A DNA stretch of 20,145 bases from Gammaproteobacteria bacterium (GTDB taxonomy: Bacteria; Pseudomonadota; Gammaproteobacteria; QOAV01), in contig JALXFQ010000176.1 of NCBI GenBank assembly GCA_027067235.1, positions 1 through 20,145 of the forward strand, given 5' to 3'. Position numbers and translations under genes: made by a program. Below are positions 8,889-15,482 of this stretch, piece after piece. Positions within the stretch are counted from its first letter, which is position 1. Each line of letters begins with the position of its first letter. The notes under the pieces were generated by a model. It did not search any database. It had not been told where the DNA came from and saw only the letters and a program-made list of their open reading frames with translations.

Positions 8889-10616
8889 ATGAACCCGCAT
8901 GACAAGCAACGCCGCTCCTTCCTGAAAAAAATGGCTCTGGGCAGCTTCGGCATGGGCGCGCTCGCCATGCAGGGCAGGCTGAACCTGATCCAGGCGGCGC
9001 TGGCCGCCAACTATACCGCCCTGCCCGGCCATAAAAGCCTGGTCTGCGTATTCTTGTATGGCGGCAACGATGCCTTTAACATGTTCGTACCCTACAGCAG
9101 CGCCGCCTACAACAATTACGCCAGTATCAGAAAGAACCTGGCCATCCCCCGCGCCAGTCTGCTGCCGGTAACGGGAAACCAACACGGCTTTCACCCGTCC
9201 ATGGCCAAAAGCAGGGTGCGCTACAATCAGGGAAACATGGCCCTGATTAGCAATGTCGGCACTCTATACCAGCCGGTGACCCGGGCCCAGATCCTCAACG
9301 ACAGCGCGGTGCTGCCACCGGACCTGTTCTCGCACAGCCATCAGCAGGAAATCTGGCAAACCGGCCTCTCGCCCTCCACTGGCGTGTCTCATTCCGGCTG
9401 GGGTGGGCGCATGGCTGATCTGCTCATGGACGCCAACAGCAATACCCAGCTACCGCCCACGTTCACCCTCAACGGCAGCAACCTGTGGCAAATGGGCGAT
9501 CTGACCGAACCGCTGGCGGTCAGTCCCTGGGACGGCGTGAGCAATTTCGACTATTACCATGAACAATGGTCGTCCGCGCAGGCGCGTCGCGCCAGTTGGG
9601 GACAGGTACTGGCGCTGTCGCGCAACCATGTGCTGGCGAGCCAGCTGGCCAGCACCACCACAGACATCAGAAACCGGCTGGATGCGCTGCGTGGCGCCTA
9701 CGACAGCAGCCCGACCCTGCAAACGCCCTACGACACGGAAAACAACCTTGCCAAGCAACTACATGCTGTCGCCAAACTCATATCCATACGCCAGACCCTG
9801 GGCATGAAACGGCAGATATTTTTTGTCGCCATGGGCGGCTTCGACACCCACGGCGACCAGCTCAACACCCACGCCAGCCAACTGGGCAAGCTGGATTCTG
9901 CGCTGGACAGTTTTTACAGAATGACCCAGGAACTGGGCGTGGCCAACACCGTCACCACCTTTACCGCCTCGGAATTCGGCCGTTCGCTGACCATCAACGG
10001 CGACGGCACCGACCACGCCTGGGGTTCCCATGCACTGGTCATGGGCGGCGCCGTGGCCGGTGGGCAGATTATCGGCCAGTTGCCACAATATGTGCTGGGC
10101 GGACCCGATGACGCCAACGATGACGGCCGCTTCATTCCAAAAATCGCTACCGATCAATATGGCGCAACCCTGGCCAAATGGATGGGCATCGACGACACCG
10201 ATCTGAATGAGATTTTCCCGCACCTGCAGAATTTTACCACCCGGGACCTTGGCTTTCTCAGTAATGTGATTGATTCCGACGGTGACGGTATTGGCGACCA
10301 GGCCGATAACTGCCCCGCCACGCCCAACCCCGGCCAGGCCAATGCCGATGGCGACGCCAGGGGTGATGCCTGTGATCCCGATGATGACAATGACGGCATG
10401 AGCGACGCCTGGGAAAATGCCCACGGCCTCAACCCGCGTAGCGCGGCGGACAGAAATCAGGACCCGGACAGCGACGGTTTTTCCAACTACCAGGAGAGCC
10501 GATTCGGCAGCGATCCGCACGTGCGTGATACTGATTCCAACCATAACGGCGTACCTGATTCCGTCGATGGCCGGCGCGGCGCCATGTCGGCGATTATTGA
10601 CCTGCTGCTGAACTAA
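8889..10616 (+). CDS. Tat-exported DUF1501 protein with calcium-binding tail
   Basis: The 575-residue protein opens with a twin-arginine signal, RRSFLKK at residues 8-14, so it should be exported folded. The DUF1501 domain follows: VCVFLYGGNDAFNMFVPY near the start, HQQEIWQTG, GGFDTHGDQ near 319, SEFGRSL, and DHAWGSH near 375. As I recall, DUF1501 is grouped with the alkaline phosphatase/sulfatase superfamily, and these Asp/His motifs would suit metal binding, but no enzyme activity is assigned. From about residue 460 there is a tail of Asp-rich thrombospondin type 3-like repeats (DSDGDGIGDQADNCP, GDACDPDDDNDGMSD, DPDSDGFSNYQESRFGSDP), expected to bind calcium. The AGGAG ribosome site overlaps the end of the DUF1800 gene, so the two are one operon. 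Confidence 0.87.
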   Translation: MNPHDKQRRSFLKKMALGSFGMGALAMQGRLNLIQAALAANYTALPGHKSLVCVFLYGGNDAFNMFVPYSSAAYNNYASIRKNLAIPRASLLPVTGNQHGFHPSMAKSRVRYNQGNMALISNVGTLYQPVTRAQILNDSAVLPPDLFSHSHQQEIWQTGLSPSTGVSHSGWGGRMADLLMDANSNTQLPPTFTLNGSNLWQMGDLTEPLAVSPWDGVSNFDYYHEQWSSAQARRASWGQVLALSRNHVLASQLASTTTDIRNRLDALRGAYDSSPTLQTPYDTENNLAKQLHAVAKLISIRQTLGMKRQIFFVAMGGFDTHGDQLNTHASQLGKLDSALDSFYRMTQELGVANTVTTFTASEFGRSLTINGDGTDHAWGSHALVMGGAVAGGQIIGQLPQYVLGGPDDANDDGRFIPKIATDQYGATLAKWMGIDDTDLNEIFPHLQNFTTRDLGFLSNVIDSDGDGIGDQADNCPATPNPGQANADGDARGDACDPDDDNDGMSDAWENAHGLNPRSAADRNQDPDSDGFSNYQESRFGSDPHVRDTDSNHNGVPDSVDGRRGAMSAIIDLLLN

Positions 10617-10658
10617 CCCGGATATTTCATACAGGCGGACGTATATCCTGAATTCATG

Positions 10659-11012
10659 TCATTTAATCAATGGCTTGATGGGCATTTTGCTTTTTTGCGC
10701 GAAAGCACACTTTGTCCTGTTCGGGCTAATTTTTTGGGTCAGCACCCACGGCGCAACAACCACCGCCCAGAACTCGGGATTGGTCTCCTGCCAGTCCCGC
10801 GCCTGGGCAGTGCTGGCTGGTGCAATTTGCTCACCTTCCAATAGCGCTGCCACCTCTGGCGCATCGTCGGTGGCAAACAGCGCCGCCACCTCCACCAGGT
10901 CAAGCGAGCCATCGACCACCAACATGCGGCCAGCGGCAAAATAACGCTGCAATTCCGGCCAGCTGATCTTGCCGGTTTCCAGATTCAGAGCCTGTTTGAT
11001 GTCACCGCTCAC
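10659..11012 (-). CDS. DUF2288 family protein
   Basis: The 117-residue cytoplasmic protein has the family pattern: TGKISWPELQRYFAAGR, then VVDGSLDLVEVAALFATDD, then WQETNPEFWAVVVAPWVL. The function of the family is unknown. The last ~20 residues are basic and look like a loose extension. The start is GTG at 11012, which overlaps the TGA of the purT remnant as GTGA, so translation is probably coupled to that remnant; no independent Shine-Dalgarno is seen. It is the last gene of a leftward DUF2058 / purT remnant / DUF2288 operon. It converges with the DUF1501 gene, with 42 bases between the two stop codons and no clear terminator. Confidence 0.82.
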   Translation of the reverse strand: MSGDIKQALNLETGKISWPELQRYFAAGRMLVVDGSLDLVEVAALFATDDAPEVAALLEGEQIAPASTAQARDWQETNPEFWAVVVAPWVLTQKISPNRTKCAFAQKSKMPIKPLIK

Positions 11013-11134
11013 AATGCGATTTTTACCGCGCCGGAAGCCGGTTTGGCCTTCACCAGCCCCTCGTCCACACTCCCGCCGCCGCAGAGCAGCACTTTCGTCG
11101 CGTTTCCGCTCAGCGGCGCACCAATTCTCGTCAT
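11009..11134 (-). pseudogene. purT: purT remnant with a large in-frame internal deletion
   Basis: This 41-codon frame starts MTRIGAPLSGNATKVLLCG, which is how PurT (formate-dependent phosphoribosylglycinamide formyltransferase, about 390 residues, purine synthesis) begins in gammaproteobacteria. It ends SVDEGLVKAKPASGAVKIAL, matching the end of PurT (ESVELARAKA..ASQAVKV-type tail). About 350 middle codons, including the whole ATP-grasp core, are missing, and the ends are joined in frame at a GGCGGCGGG stretch. The ribosome site GGGGAAAG lies 4-11 bases upstream of ATG, 13 bases after the DUF2058 stop, and the TGA overlaps the GTG start of DUF2288. The short frame may persist only to keep downstream translation coupled. 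An assembly collapse is the main alternative. Confidence 0.72.
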
Positions 11135-11147
11135 CGTCTTTCCCCGT

Positions 11148-11684
11148 TTACCACATCAAATCATCAGGCACCGCGTAATCGGCGTATATATCGTCTTCTT
11201 CCGTGGATGTTTCCAGCGTATTTGACGAGACCACCACCGAGGCGTCGCGCTGGCTGATTTTGTCCGCCACGACTCTGGGCACAACCTCATAGGCGTTTCC
11301 CAGCCTCACTATGCACAGGCTCCCCCGCCCCAGTTTTTTGTGCATGTCTTCCGTCACATACAACTTGCGCACGGTCTTGCCATCGGCGAAGTTGTAGGCG
11401 ATCTCGCCATCATCGCGCTCCAGGCGGTTCATTTCGATCAACTGCCGAATCTGAGCGGCGATGGCGCGCTGTTCCTTTTGCGCCTGTTGCTGGCGATTCA
11501 ACTCTCGGTCGCGCGCGGCCTGCTCCGCACGCTGTTTGGCAAACGCGTCCCCACCCGCCGCCTGAGGCGCGCGATTCTTGCGCGCCTGTTTCTTCTTTTT
11601 CCGCTGCTCGGCGCTAACCTTCTGCGCCTGCTTCTTGTTCGCCAGCCCGGCCCGCAGCAGCTGATCCGCCATGGAATTCTTCAT
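11148..11684 (-). CDS. DUF2058 family protein (YaiL-like)
   Basis: The 178-residue protein starts MKNSMADQLLRAGLANKKQAQK, the conserved opening of DUF2058 proteins such as E. coli YaiL. Residues 17-90 are a highly charged Lys/Arg/Gln/Ala-rich stretch likely to form a long helix or coiled coil. The C-terminal part, from about 90 (LIEMNRLERDDGEIAYNFADG through KLYVTEDMHKKLGRGSLCIVRLG), is the compact conserved domain. E. coli YaiL has been described as nucleoprotein- or polysome-associated; the role here is unknown. ATG 11684 agrees with the family start; a second ATG lies four codons in. It is the first gene of the leftward operon and has a perfect TATAAT upstream. Confidence 0.86.
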   Translation of the reverse strand: MKNSMADQLLRAGLANKKQAQKVSAEQRKKKKQARKNRAPQAAGGDAFAKQRAEQAARDRELNRQQQAQKEQRAIAAQIRQLIEMNRLERDDGEIAYNFADGKTVRKLYVTEDMHKKLGRGSLCIVRLGNAYEVVPRVVADKISQRDASVVVSSNTLETSTEEDDIYADYAVPDDLMW

Positions 11685-11711
11685 GGAGTTCTCTCATGTG
11701 ATTTTGCGTCG

Positions 11712-11717
11712 ATTATA
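11712..11717 (-). promoter_or_regulatory. -10 element of the DUF2058 operon
   Basis: Read leftward, this is a perfect TATAAT about 28 bases upstream of the DUF2058 start. The matching -35 region is poor. A rightward TACAAT at 11743-11748 could serve the divergent small membrane protein gene. Confidence 0.45.
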
Positions 11718-11776
11718 ACGCAAGCAAAACCTCGAAGCGTTGTACAATCAGCACTTTACTTTTCCGGAATCAAACT

Positions 11777-12019
11777 ATGAAAGCACCCAAAAGCTTCCTG
11801 CAGAGAACCGCCACCGTCAGCGGCAAATTCAGTTTCGCGGCGGCGATAGTCTGCGCTGTTTTCCTTTACCTGAAAACGCAGGAACTGGGCAGCGATGATC
11901 CCGTCACGGCCAGTTTTATCGCGGGTATTTTCTTTTTTGTGTTTGTTGGTGGGCTGTTGTTGTATATCGGGAATGCGGATATTCCGAGTTTTAAGCCGGG
12001 TGATGGGTCGGATGGGTGA
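11777..12019 (+). CDS. Small membrane protein, unknown function
   Basis: The 80-residue protein has a short basic N-terminus (MKAPKSFLQRTATVSGK), two hydrophobic segments (about residues 18-33, FSFAAAIVCAVFLYLK, and about 47-66, FIAGIFFFVFVGGLLLYIG) and a short Gly/Asp-rich tail. Two helices with a positive start suggest an inner-membrane hairpin with both ends in the cytoplasm. No enzyme motif is present and I do not recognise a family. It is divergent from the DUF2058 operon and shares its 92-base upstream region. The Shine-Dalgarno is weak (CCGGAA). Its stop codon lies inside a G-rich tract that marks the left edge of the AT-richer segment. Confidence 0.65.
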   Translation: MKAPKSFLQRTATVSGKFSFAAAIVCAVFLYLKTQELGSDDPVTASFIAGIFFFVFVGGLLLYIGNADIPSFKPGDGSDG

Positions 12020-12047
12020 TTGGGTTTTGGTGGTGTTGTTTGGGGGG
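11998..12047 (+). other. G-tract cluster with G-quadruplex pattern
   Basis: Four GGG runs at 11998, 12005, 12014 and 12022 are separated by loops of 4, 6 and 5 bases, which satisfies the usual G3-N1-7 quadruplex pattern, and a run of six G follows at 12042-12047. It spans the stop codon of the small membrane protein gene. From 12020 to 12221 there is otherwise no recognisable gene. Confidence 0.5.
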
Positions 12048-12221
12048 TGACATTATAGTTGAGTTTCGTGCCACTAGAACCCCACAGGTGCGATCATGGC
12101 CGGAAACAGAGGGGTTTATCCCTAATGCCGGTGCTTACCATTGGCAGGGGGTTGTTCGGGGTGTTGACAGAGATTGGCTAATGGGTGTCCCCAGAACCTG
12201 TGCCCTCAGAACTTCTAGACA

Positions 12222-12941
12222 TCATTTTCCAATATACCGATAAACACGCCCTACTTTTGATTCTGGCAATGGCCAAGAAGGAAATATTCTCTCATATTCT
12301 TTCTTGGTTGCACTCTTAAGATTTAAATGCTTTGGAAACAGCTTTGGACCAAACCTTCTACCCGTGAGTGCGTGTGCGGCACCTAAGTCTAGTTTTTTCA
12401 CAATAGTCCATGGTATATGAGCTTTACACTTCTTCAATATATTTATTAGTCGATCGTCGCAAGACAATATACAGACATTATCTCGTCCATGGATGTGCGC
12501 AAGATGCATACCCATGCTAATAATTAAGTGATCAAACGTACCCATTGGTACTACGCGCTTTTTTCCGCGAGTAACTTTGTAGTAATGATCAATAGGTGCA
12601 ACCAGATTAACACCTAACACATGGTATCTGGATAGTTCATAGTGATACATAAAATGTCCATTATGGATATCTTTCTGGAATTGCCTAACAATACTTTTAT
12701 AAACTCTAGTATCAATCGTTCCTTTTCTCTTTACATGACTATTCCACTGACCAAAACTGTGTTTCATAAATACAGAAAAGGTTTCAGCAATGCAGAAATT
12801 GGGAATGTATATAAAATGTTCGCCAGGATTAGCCCTTACATAATTCAAAATTAAGCGAATAGATTCTTGTGCCTTTTTTGAATTCAGGGAACGCGGTAGG
12901 TAATATCCAGCAGCGACGTTGGCATCAATTAAGAAATACAT
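12222..12941 (-). CDS. PIN-domain protein, probable ribonuclease
   Basis: The 239-residue protein has the spaced acidic residues of a PIN nuclease: Asp6 in MYFLIDANV, Glu53 in FCIAETFSVF, Asp137 in GTFDHLIISMG, and Asp162/Asp163 in ILSCDDRLINI. PIN domains use these to hold metal ions and cut RNA, and many are toxins or RNA-processing enzymes. It is longer than typical VapC toxins (about 130 residues), with an inserted basic middle region and a C-terminal extension from about 185 that matches nothing I know. No VapB-like antitoxin is adjacent. AGGGA just before ATG 12941 supports the start. The base composition is AT-richer than the flanking genes, and it lies downstream of and on the same strand as the 38-residue protein and the ParA-like ATPase. 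Confidence 0.72.
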   Translation of the reverse strand: MYFLIDANVAAGYYLPRSLNSKKAQESIRLILNYVRANPGEHFIYIPNFCIAETFSVFMKHSFGQWNSHVKRKGTIDTRVYKSIVRQFQKDIHNGHFMYHYELSRYHVLGVNLVAPIDHYYKVTRGKKRVVPMGTFDHLIISMGMHLAHIHGRDNVCILSCDDRLINILKKCKAHIPWTIVKKLDLGAAHALTGRRFGPKLFPKHLNLKSATKKEYERIFPSWPLPESKVGRVYRYIGK

Positions 12942-13023
12942 ATTCCCTGTGCTGCCCTATAAAATAAAGTTGGATAACAAAAAAACAAAGTGGTGGCCTC
13001 AACCAGCCTTGAGCCTTAGCCCA

Positions 13024-13140
13024 TTAGCATTTCTTGCCAGTGGACTTGGGCTTTGAACGAGTATGAGTTTTCACTCTTACCGTTTTTGGCCCAGGCTTTG
13101 GCGAAGTCCGCACAGGGCGGCATTTCGTTTTACTAGCCAT
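13024..13140 (-). CDS. 38-residue highly basic protein, unknown
   Basis: The frame starts ATG 13140 with GAGGTG about eight bases upstream and ends TAA at 13024. The product has 14 Lys/Arg and many Pro, Ser and Thr (core SPKPGPKTVRVK, then HTRSKPKS), with Cys7 and a C-terminal Cys38. It has no hydrophobic segment, so it is probably a disordered nucleic-acid-binding or protein-binding peptide; that is inference from composition. It lies between the ParA-like gene and the PIN gene on the same strand, 82 bases upstream of the latter, and is enclosed by 21-bp inverted repeats. A 16-codon frame ends six bases before its start. It might be an antitoxin-like partner or accessory peptide, but nothing proves this. 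Confidence 0.55.
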   Translation of the reverse strand: MASKTKCRPVRTSPKPGPKTVRVKTHTRSKPKSTGKKC

Positions 13141-13146
13141 TGGTTT

Positions 13147-13227
13147 TCACCTCATTGCCAGTGATAGGTTAAAGCCTATCGCTCCGAAGGCACCCATTAC
13201 CTCCAACACACTTAGGAGGTCCTGAGT
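13147..13227 (-). promoter_or_regulatory. Structured leader with a 16-codon upstream frame
   Basis: Read leftward: an imperfect palindrome ACTCAGGACCTCCTAAGT (13227-13210) can form a hairpin. Its inner ACCTCC (13220-13215) can alternatively pair with GGAGGT (13204-13199), the ribosome site of a 16-codon frame (13197-13147). That frame contains a GATAGG/CCTATC stem and ends in TGA within the ribosome site of the 38-residue gene. The two pairings exclude each other, as in attenuators. The rest of 13228-13402 holds no recognised gene. Confidence 0.35.
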
Positions 13228-13402
13228 AGAGCAAAAATGGCTGAGGCCACCAGTTTGTCTTCTTGAAGGTAGCAATATGCACTTACTACGTTAAATCCTA
13301 CGTTCTCTGACTATTAGTTTCAACGCTTGGGCTCTGGGGCGGCAATAAGCAGAGCAAGGAACGAGTGGCGCTTTTTGACGTCTCTTGGAGCCCATTGTTA
13401 TG

Positions 13403-14425
13403 TCATTTTTGATTCAATTTATCTACTACAGCATCTATGGCTTCTAGAGCTTGATCCCGATAATCTGGCTTTACTTGTACTCGACGTCCACTTAGTGTGA
13501 GCTTTCCAGTAGGCATGTTAGAGAATGGGCATCCTCTGGCAAATGCCACGACTCCGGTAGTACCAAAATCCCTGATATCCAGAACCCCCTCAGCCACGGA
13601 TTTAAAATTAAAATGCTGCGGATAGCTTTTAAGTAATTGCGAAATATCTGAATCTATACCGAGCAGCACAGCTTGGAACGCTGATGCTGTTCCCATATAT
13701 TGAGTTAAGCGATTTTTCAGAATCAGATGTATTTTAGGGAGACCGCGCCCGGCATCAGTCATCTTCTTAGCAAAAGTGTATTTTGAGTAAACCTCAGAAG
13801 GCAATTTTAGGCCATAAATTAAAGAGAAGGCGTTTTGGATTGCTCTACGCGATGAATCATCTGCCATAACAGGAAGCATCACGCGATCTGATGCTGCTAG
13901 TGCAATTTGTGTGTACATTGAGAAACTAGGATTAGTATCAATGAACACATTATCATAATTAAGTTGATCGAGAAGCTCCCTCAGCCAATCTATGACGCTA
14001 AGCCATGCATTTGTACCTGGTATATCCGCATTAGCCAGAGTGTTCATTGCCATCGCCTGTAGTTCTAATAGCGGATCACCACACACTAAGTCGATATTTT
14101 CCGGGATTCCTGCGTTTGATTCTCTGGGATGTGAAACATAATCTTCAGCAGAAAAAATTGGTGGACTAAAGGGTGCTTTAAGCCGTAAGTCAAAGTATCC
14201 TCCGATACTGGATCGAGGTGTTTTTCCTTGCTCGGCTAAAAGGTTCTTGCTTCCCGAACCTTCCTGCCCACCTAGCAATATTTCTGACATATTGGCTTGG
14301 GGGCACATGTCTATCATGAGCACTTTCTTGGTGGGATGCTTCTCAGCAAATCGAGTAACCGTCTGAAAAGCAAGGCTTGTTTTGCCCGTGCCACCTTTAT
14401 TGTTCCAGATTGCGTATATAATCAT
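13403..14425 (-). CDS. ParA/MinD-like ATPase, orphan
   Basis: The 340-residue protein has the deviant Walker A box KGGTGKT at residues 10-16 with the signature Lys10, the A' motif VLMIDMCPQAN at 35-45, and a Walker B-like FIDTNPSF. ParA proteins use ATP-driven dimerisation on DNA to position plasmids, chromosomes or protein clusters. In the A' motif the second Asp of the usual D-x-D-P-Q-G-N is replaced by Cys41. No ParB or centromere repeats are seen nearby, so ordinary partitioning is uncertain. ATG 14425 is chosen because GGAGG lies six bases upstream and the ATPase core begins immediately; an extension to 14467 would run through the promoter. Its lower GC content and isolated position suggest acquisition with the PIN gene downstream. 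Confidence 0.8.
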   Translation of the reverse strand: MIIYAIWNNKGGTGKTSLAFQTVTRFAEKHPTKKVLMIDMCPQANMSEILLGGQEGSGSKNLLAEQGKTPRSSIGGYFDLRLKAPFSPPIFSAEDYVSHPRESNAGIPENIDLVCGDPLLELQAMAMNTLANADIPGTNAWLSVIDWLRELLDQLNYDNVFIDTNPSFSMYTQIALAASDRVMLPVMADDSSRRAIQNAFSLIYGLKLPSEVYSKYTFAKKMTDAGRGLPKIHLILKNRLTQYMGTASAFQAVLLGIDSDISQLLKSYPQHFNFKSVAEGVLDIRDFGTTGVVAFARGCPFSNMPTGKLTLSGRRVQVKPDYRDQALEAIDAVVDKLNQK

Positions 14426-14430
14426 AACGA

Positions 14431-14480
14431 CCTCCATAAGTCTATGGAGGACATTATAGCGTCCCATATGGACTTGTCAA
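14431..14480 (-). promoter_or_regulatory. parA promoter with overlapping operator-like repeats
   Basis: Read leftward: TTGACA (14480-14475), a 16-base spacer, then TATAAT (14458-14453), both perfect. Immediately after the -10 is a perfect inverted repeat CCTCCATA-N4-TATGGAGG (14450-14431), whose right arm contains the Shine-Dalgarno GGAGG. The spacer itself holds TCCATATGGGA, a second near-palindrome with the same TCCATA/TATGGA half-sites. A protein bound at these sites would block RNA polymerase, so tight (self-)repression is likely. Confidence 0.8.
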
Positions 14481-14787
14481 CGTCTATTTCTTCCCTTCGA
14501 CATATCGCCTTTGAGAACATAACTATATTTCGGCGACCCATCCGCCGCAATAAAACCCCTTCCCTGCCAATCAATATAAAACTACTTCATATCAATACGT
14601 TACAGATTTTTCCAGGAAATCACTTCCCGACGTTATACGGCGATTGCAGCCGCATAAATACCTGAGAGGTTACAGCATAATACTCAAGTAAACAATGAGT
14701 TAACTGTGAGCGTAGTCGATATGACTGCACCGTATTATTTGGAGCTCCTATTTCGGGATTATCGCAATGCTTTAAGTCTAATTGGCG
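14481..14787. other. 307-base region with no recognised feature
   Basis: AT-rich upstream of the parA promoter, becoming more balanced towards the hairpin element. No reading frame with a ribosome site, RNA gene, terminator or repeat is seen. The right edge of the probably acquired segment should lie here, but no att-like duplication is found. Confidence 0.4.
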
Positions 14788-15375
14788 TTGTTGCCGCTAT
14801 CGCGGCAGATTGTTCTGATGCGGGGTCGCGGCCCCGCGCGCCGTGTTCATTTCTTTGCTGCGCGGCAAAGAAACGAACCAAAGAAATCGCGCCCCAATAC
14901 GCCGCCCTGCGGGTTCCCTGCGTTTCTCGCATTTTGCCGCCGCTTGTCGAACTCGCGCACGCGCTCAAACAGCGACAAGCTCTACTCGGCAAAATACTGC
15001 GATACTCGGCGGCATTGAAGGGGGAGAGATAAACGGCTCGCTGCGCATCGCGCTTTTTGGCTTGCGAAGCAAGCATTGAGAGGCGATGCGTTAGCGAGCC
15101 GTTTTTCTACCCTTGGATTCAGTCGAGCATCGCAGGCCAGACCGGATCAAGCCCGCAGGGGAGCGGCAGGGAGGCCGCTCGTTTTCCCATGGGCAGGAAG
15201 CCCATTGGAAAACCGCCGGGCTGGATGAGAAGCGCAGATGGCGCGATAGCGCCACCCGTAGGGCCAAATCCAGGGGCCGCCTTTTTTCGTCCCTTTTTTG
15301 GCGGCGCAAAAAAGGAACACGCCTGCGGGGGCGGGTCCCCGCTTTCTAATCAATCCGCCGCGATAGCGGCAACAA
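14788..15375. repeat. 588-bp hairpin-rich element with terminal inverted repeats
   Basis: The ends are perfect 19-base inverted repeats (TTGTTGCCGCTATCGCGGC at 14788-14806, its complement at 15357-15375), and similarity between the ends continues inwards for roughly 80 bases with divergence. Internal stems include 14845-14858/14865-14878 (13 of 14 pairs), 15031-15051/15083-15104 (12 + 8 bp, followed by a T-run), 15060-15065/15069-15074, 15161-15167/15174-15180, 15181-15194/15200-15213 (13 of 14), TGGCGC-GATA-GCGCCA at about 15239-15254, and a 9-bp CCTTTTTTG/CAAAAAAGG stem near 15290-15320. No credible gene is inside. It resembles dispersed non-coding or MITE-like repeats. Confidence 0.7.
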
Positions 15376-15446
15376 AACCTCTGCAGTGCGCCAATTTAGC
15401 TCCGAAACCAAAACCACACGAACAAAAGCCACGAAAAACCCAAAAC

Positions 15447-15475
15447 TTGCCCTTGACCGACCGGTCTAGTAAGAT
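15447..15475 (+). promoter_or_regulatory. TetR promoter with operator site 1 in the spacer
   Basis: TTGCCC (15447-15452) and TAAGAT (15470-15475) are 17 bases apart. The operator core TTGACCGACCGGTC (15453-15466, followed by TA) fills the spacer: inverted arms GACC and GGTC around a 4-base centre. Predicted transcription would start at or next to the ATG at 15483. Confidence 0.55.
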
Positions 15476-15482
15476 ACAAAAC

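Larger units (their letters stand above)
12985..13258. repeat. 21-bp inverted repeats bracketing the 38-residue gene
   Basis: The segments 12985-13005 and 13238-13258 are inverted copies matching at 19 of 21 positions, with an 11-base core TGGTGGCCTCA in one and its complement in the other. They enclose 232 bases containing the small basic gene and its leader. No target-site duplication is evident outside them. They could be ends of a miniature mobile element or could pair in the transcript around the gene. Confidence 0.6.

Noticed and set aside
12020..12221. Short rightward frame (12016-12243) as a gene
   Set aside because: It starts in the G-rich tract, has no ribosome site of its own and runs into the end of the PIN gene on the other strand.
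13321..13360. Bulged stem CTTGggCTCTG/CAGAGCAAG as an integron attC site
   Set aside because: The core-site consensus (RYYYAAC/GTTRRRY) is not convincingly present and no integrase or cassette array is seen.
13291..13395. 34-codon basic frame just after parA on the same strand
   Set aside because: No Shine-Dalgarno is present and nothing else supports it, unlike the 38-codon gene downstream.
14706..15353. Several short open frames on both strands (60-108 codons)
   Set aside because: They follow the stem-loops of the repeat element, share no protein motif and lack ribosome sites.
15057..15482. N-terminal extension of the TetR protein
   Set aside because: It runs through the hairpin element and the operator, has low-complexity content and is not part of any TetR domain; ATG 15483 fits the family start.
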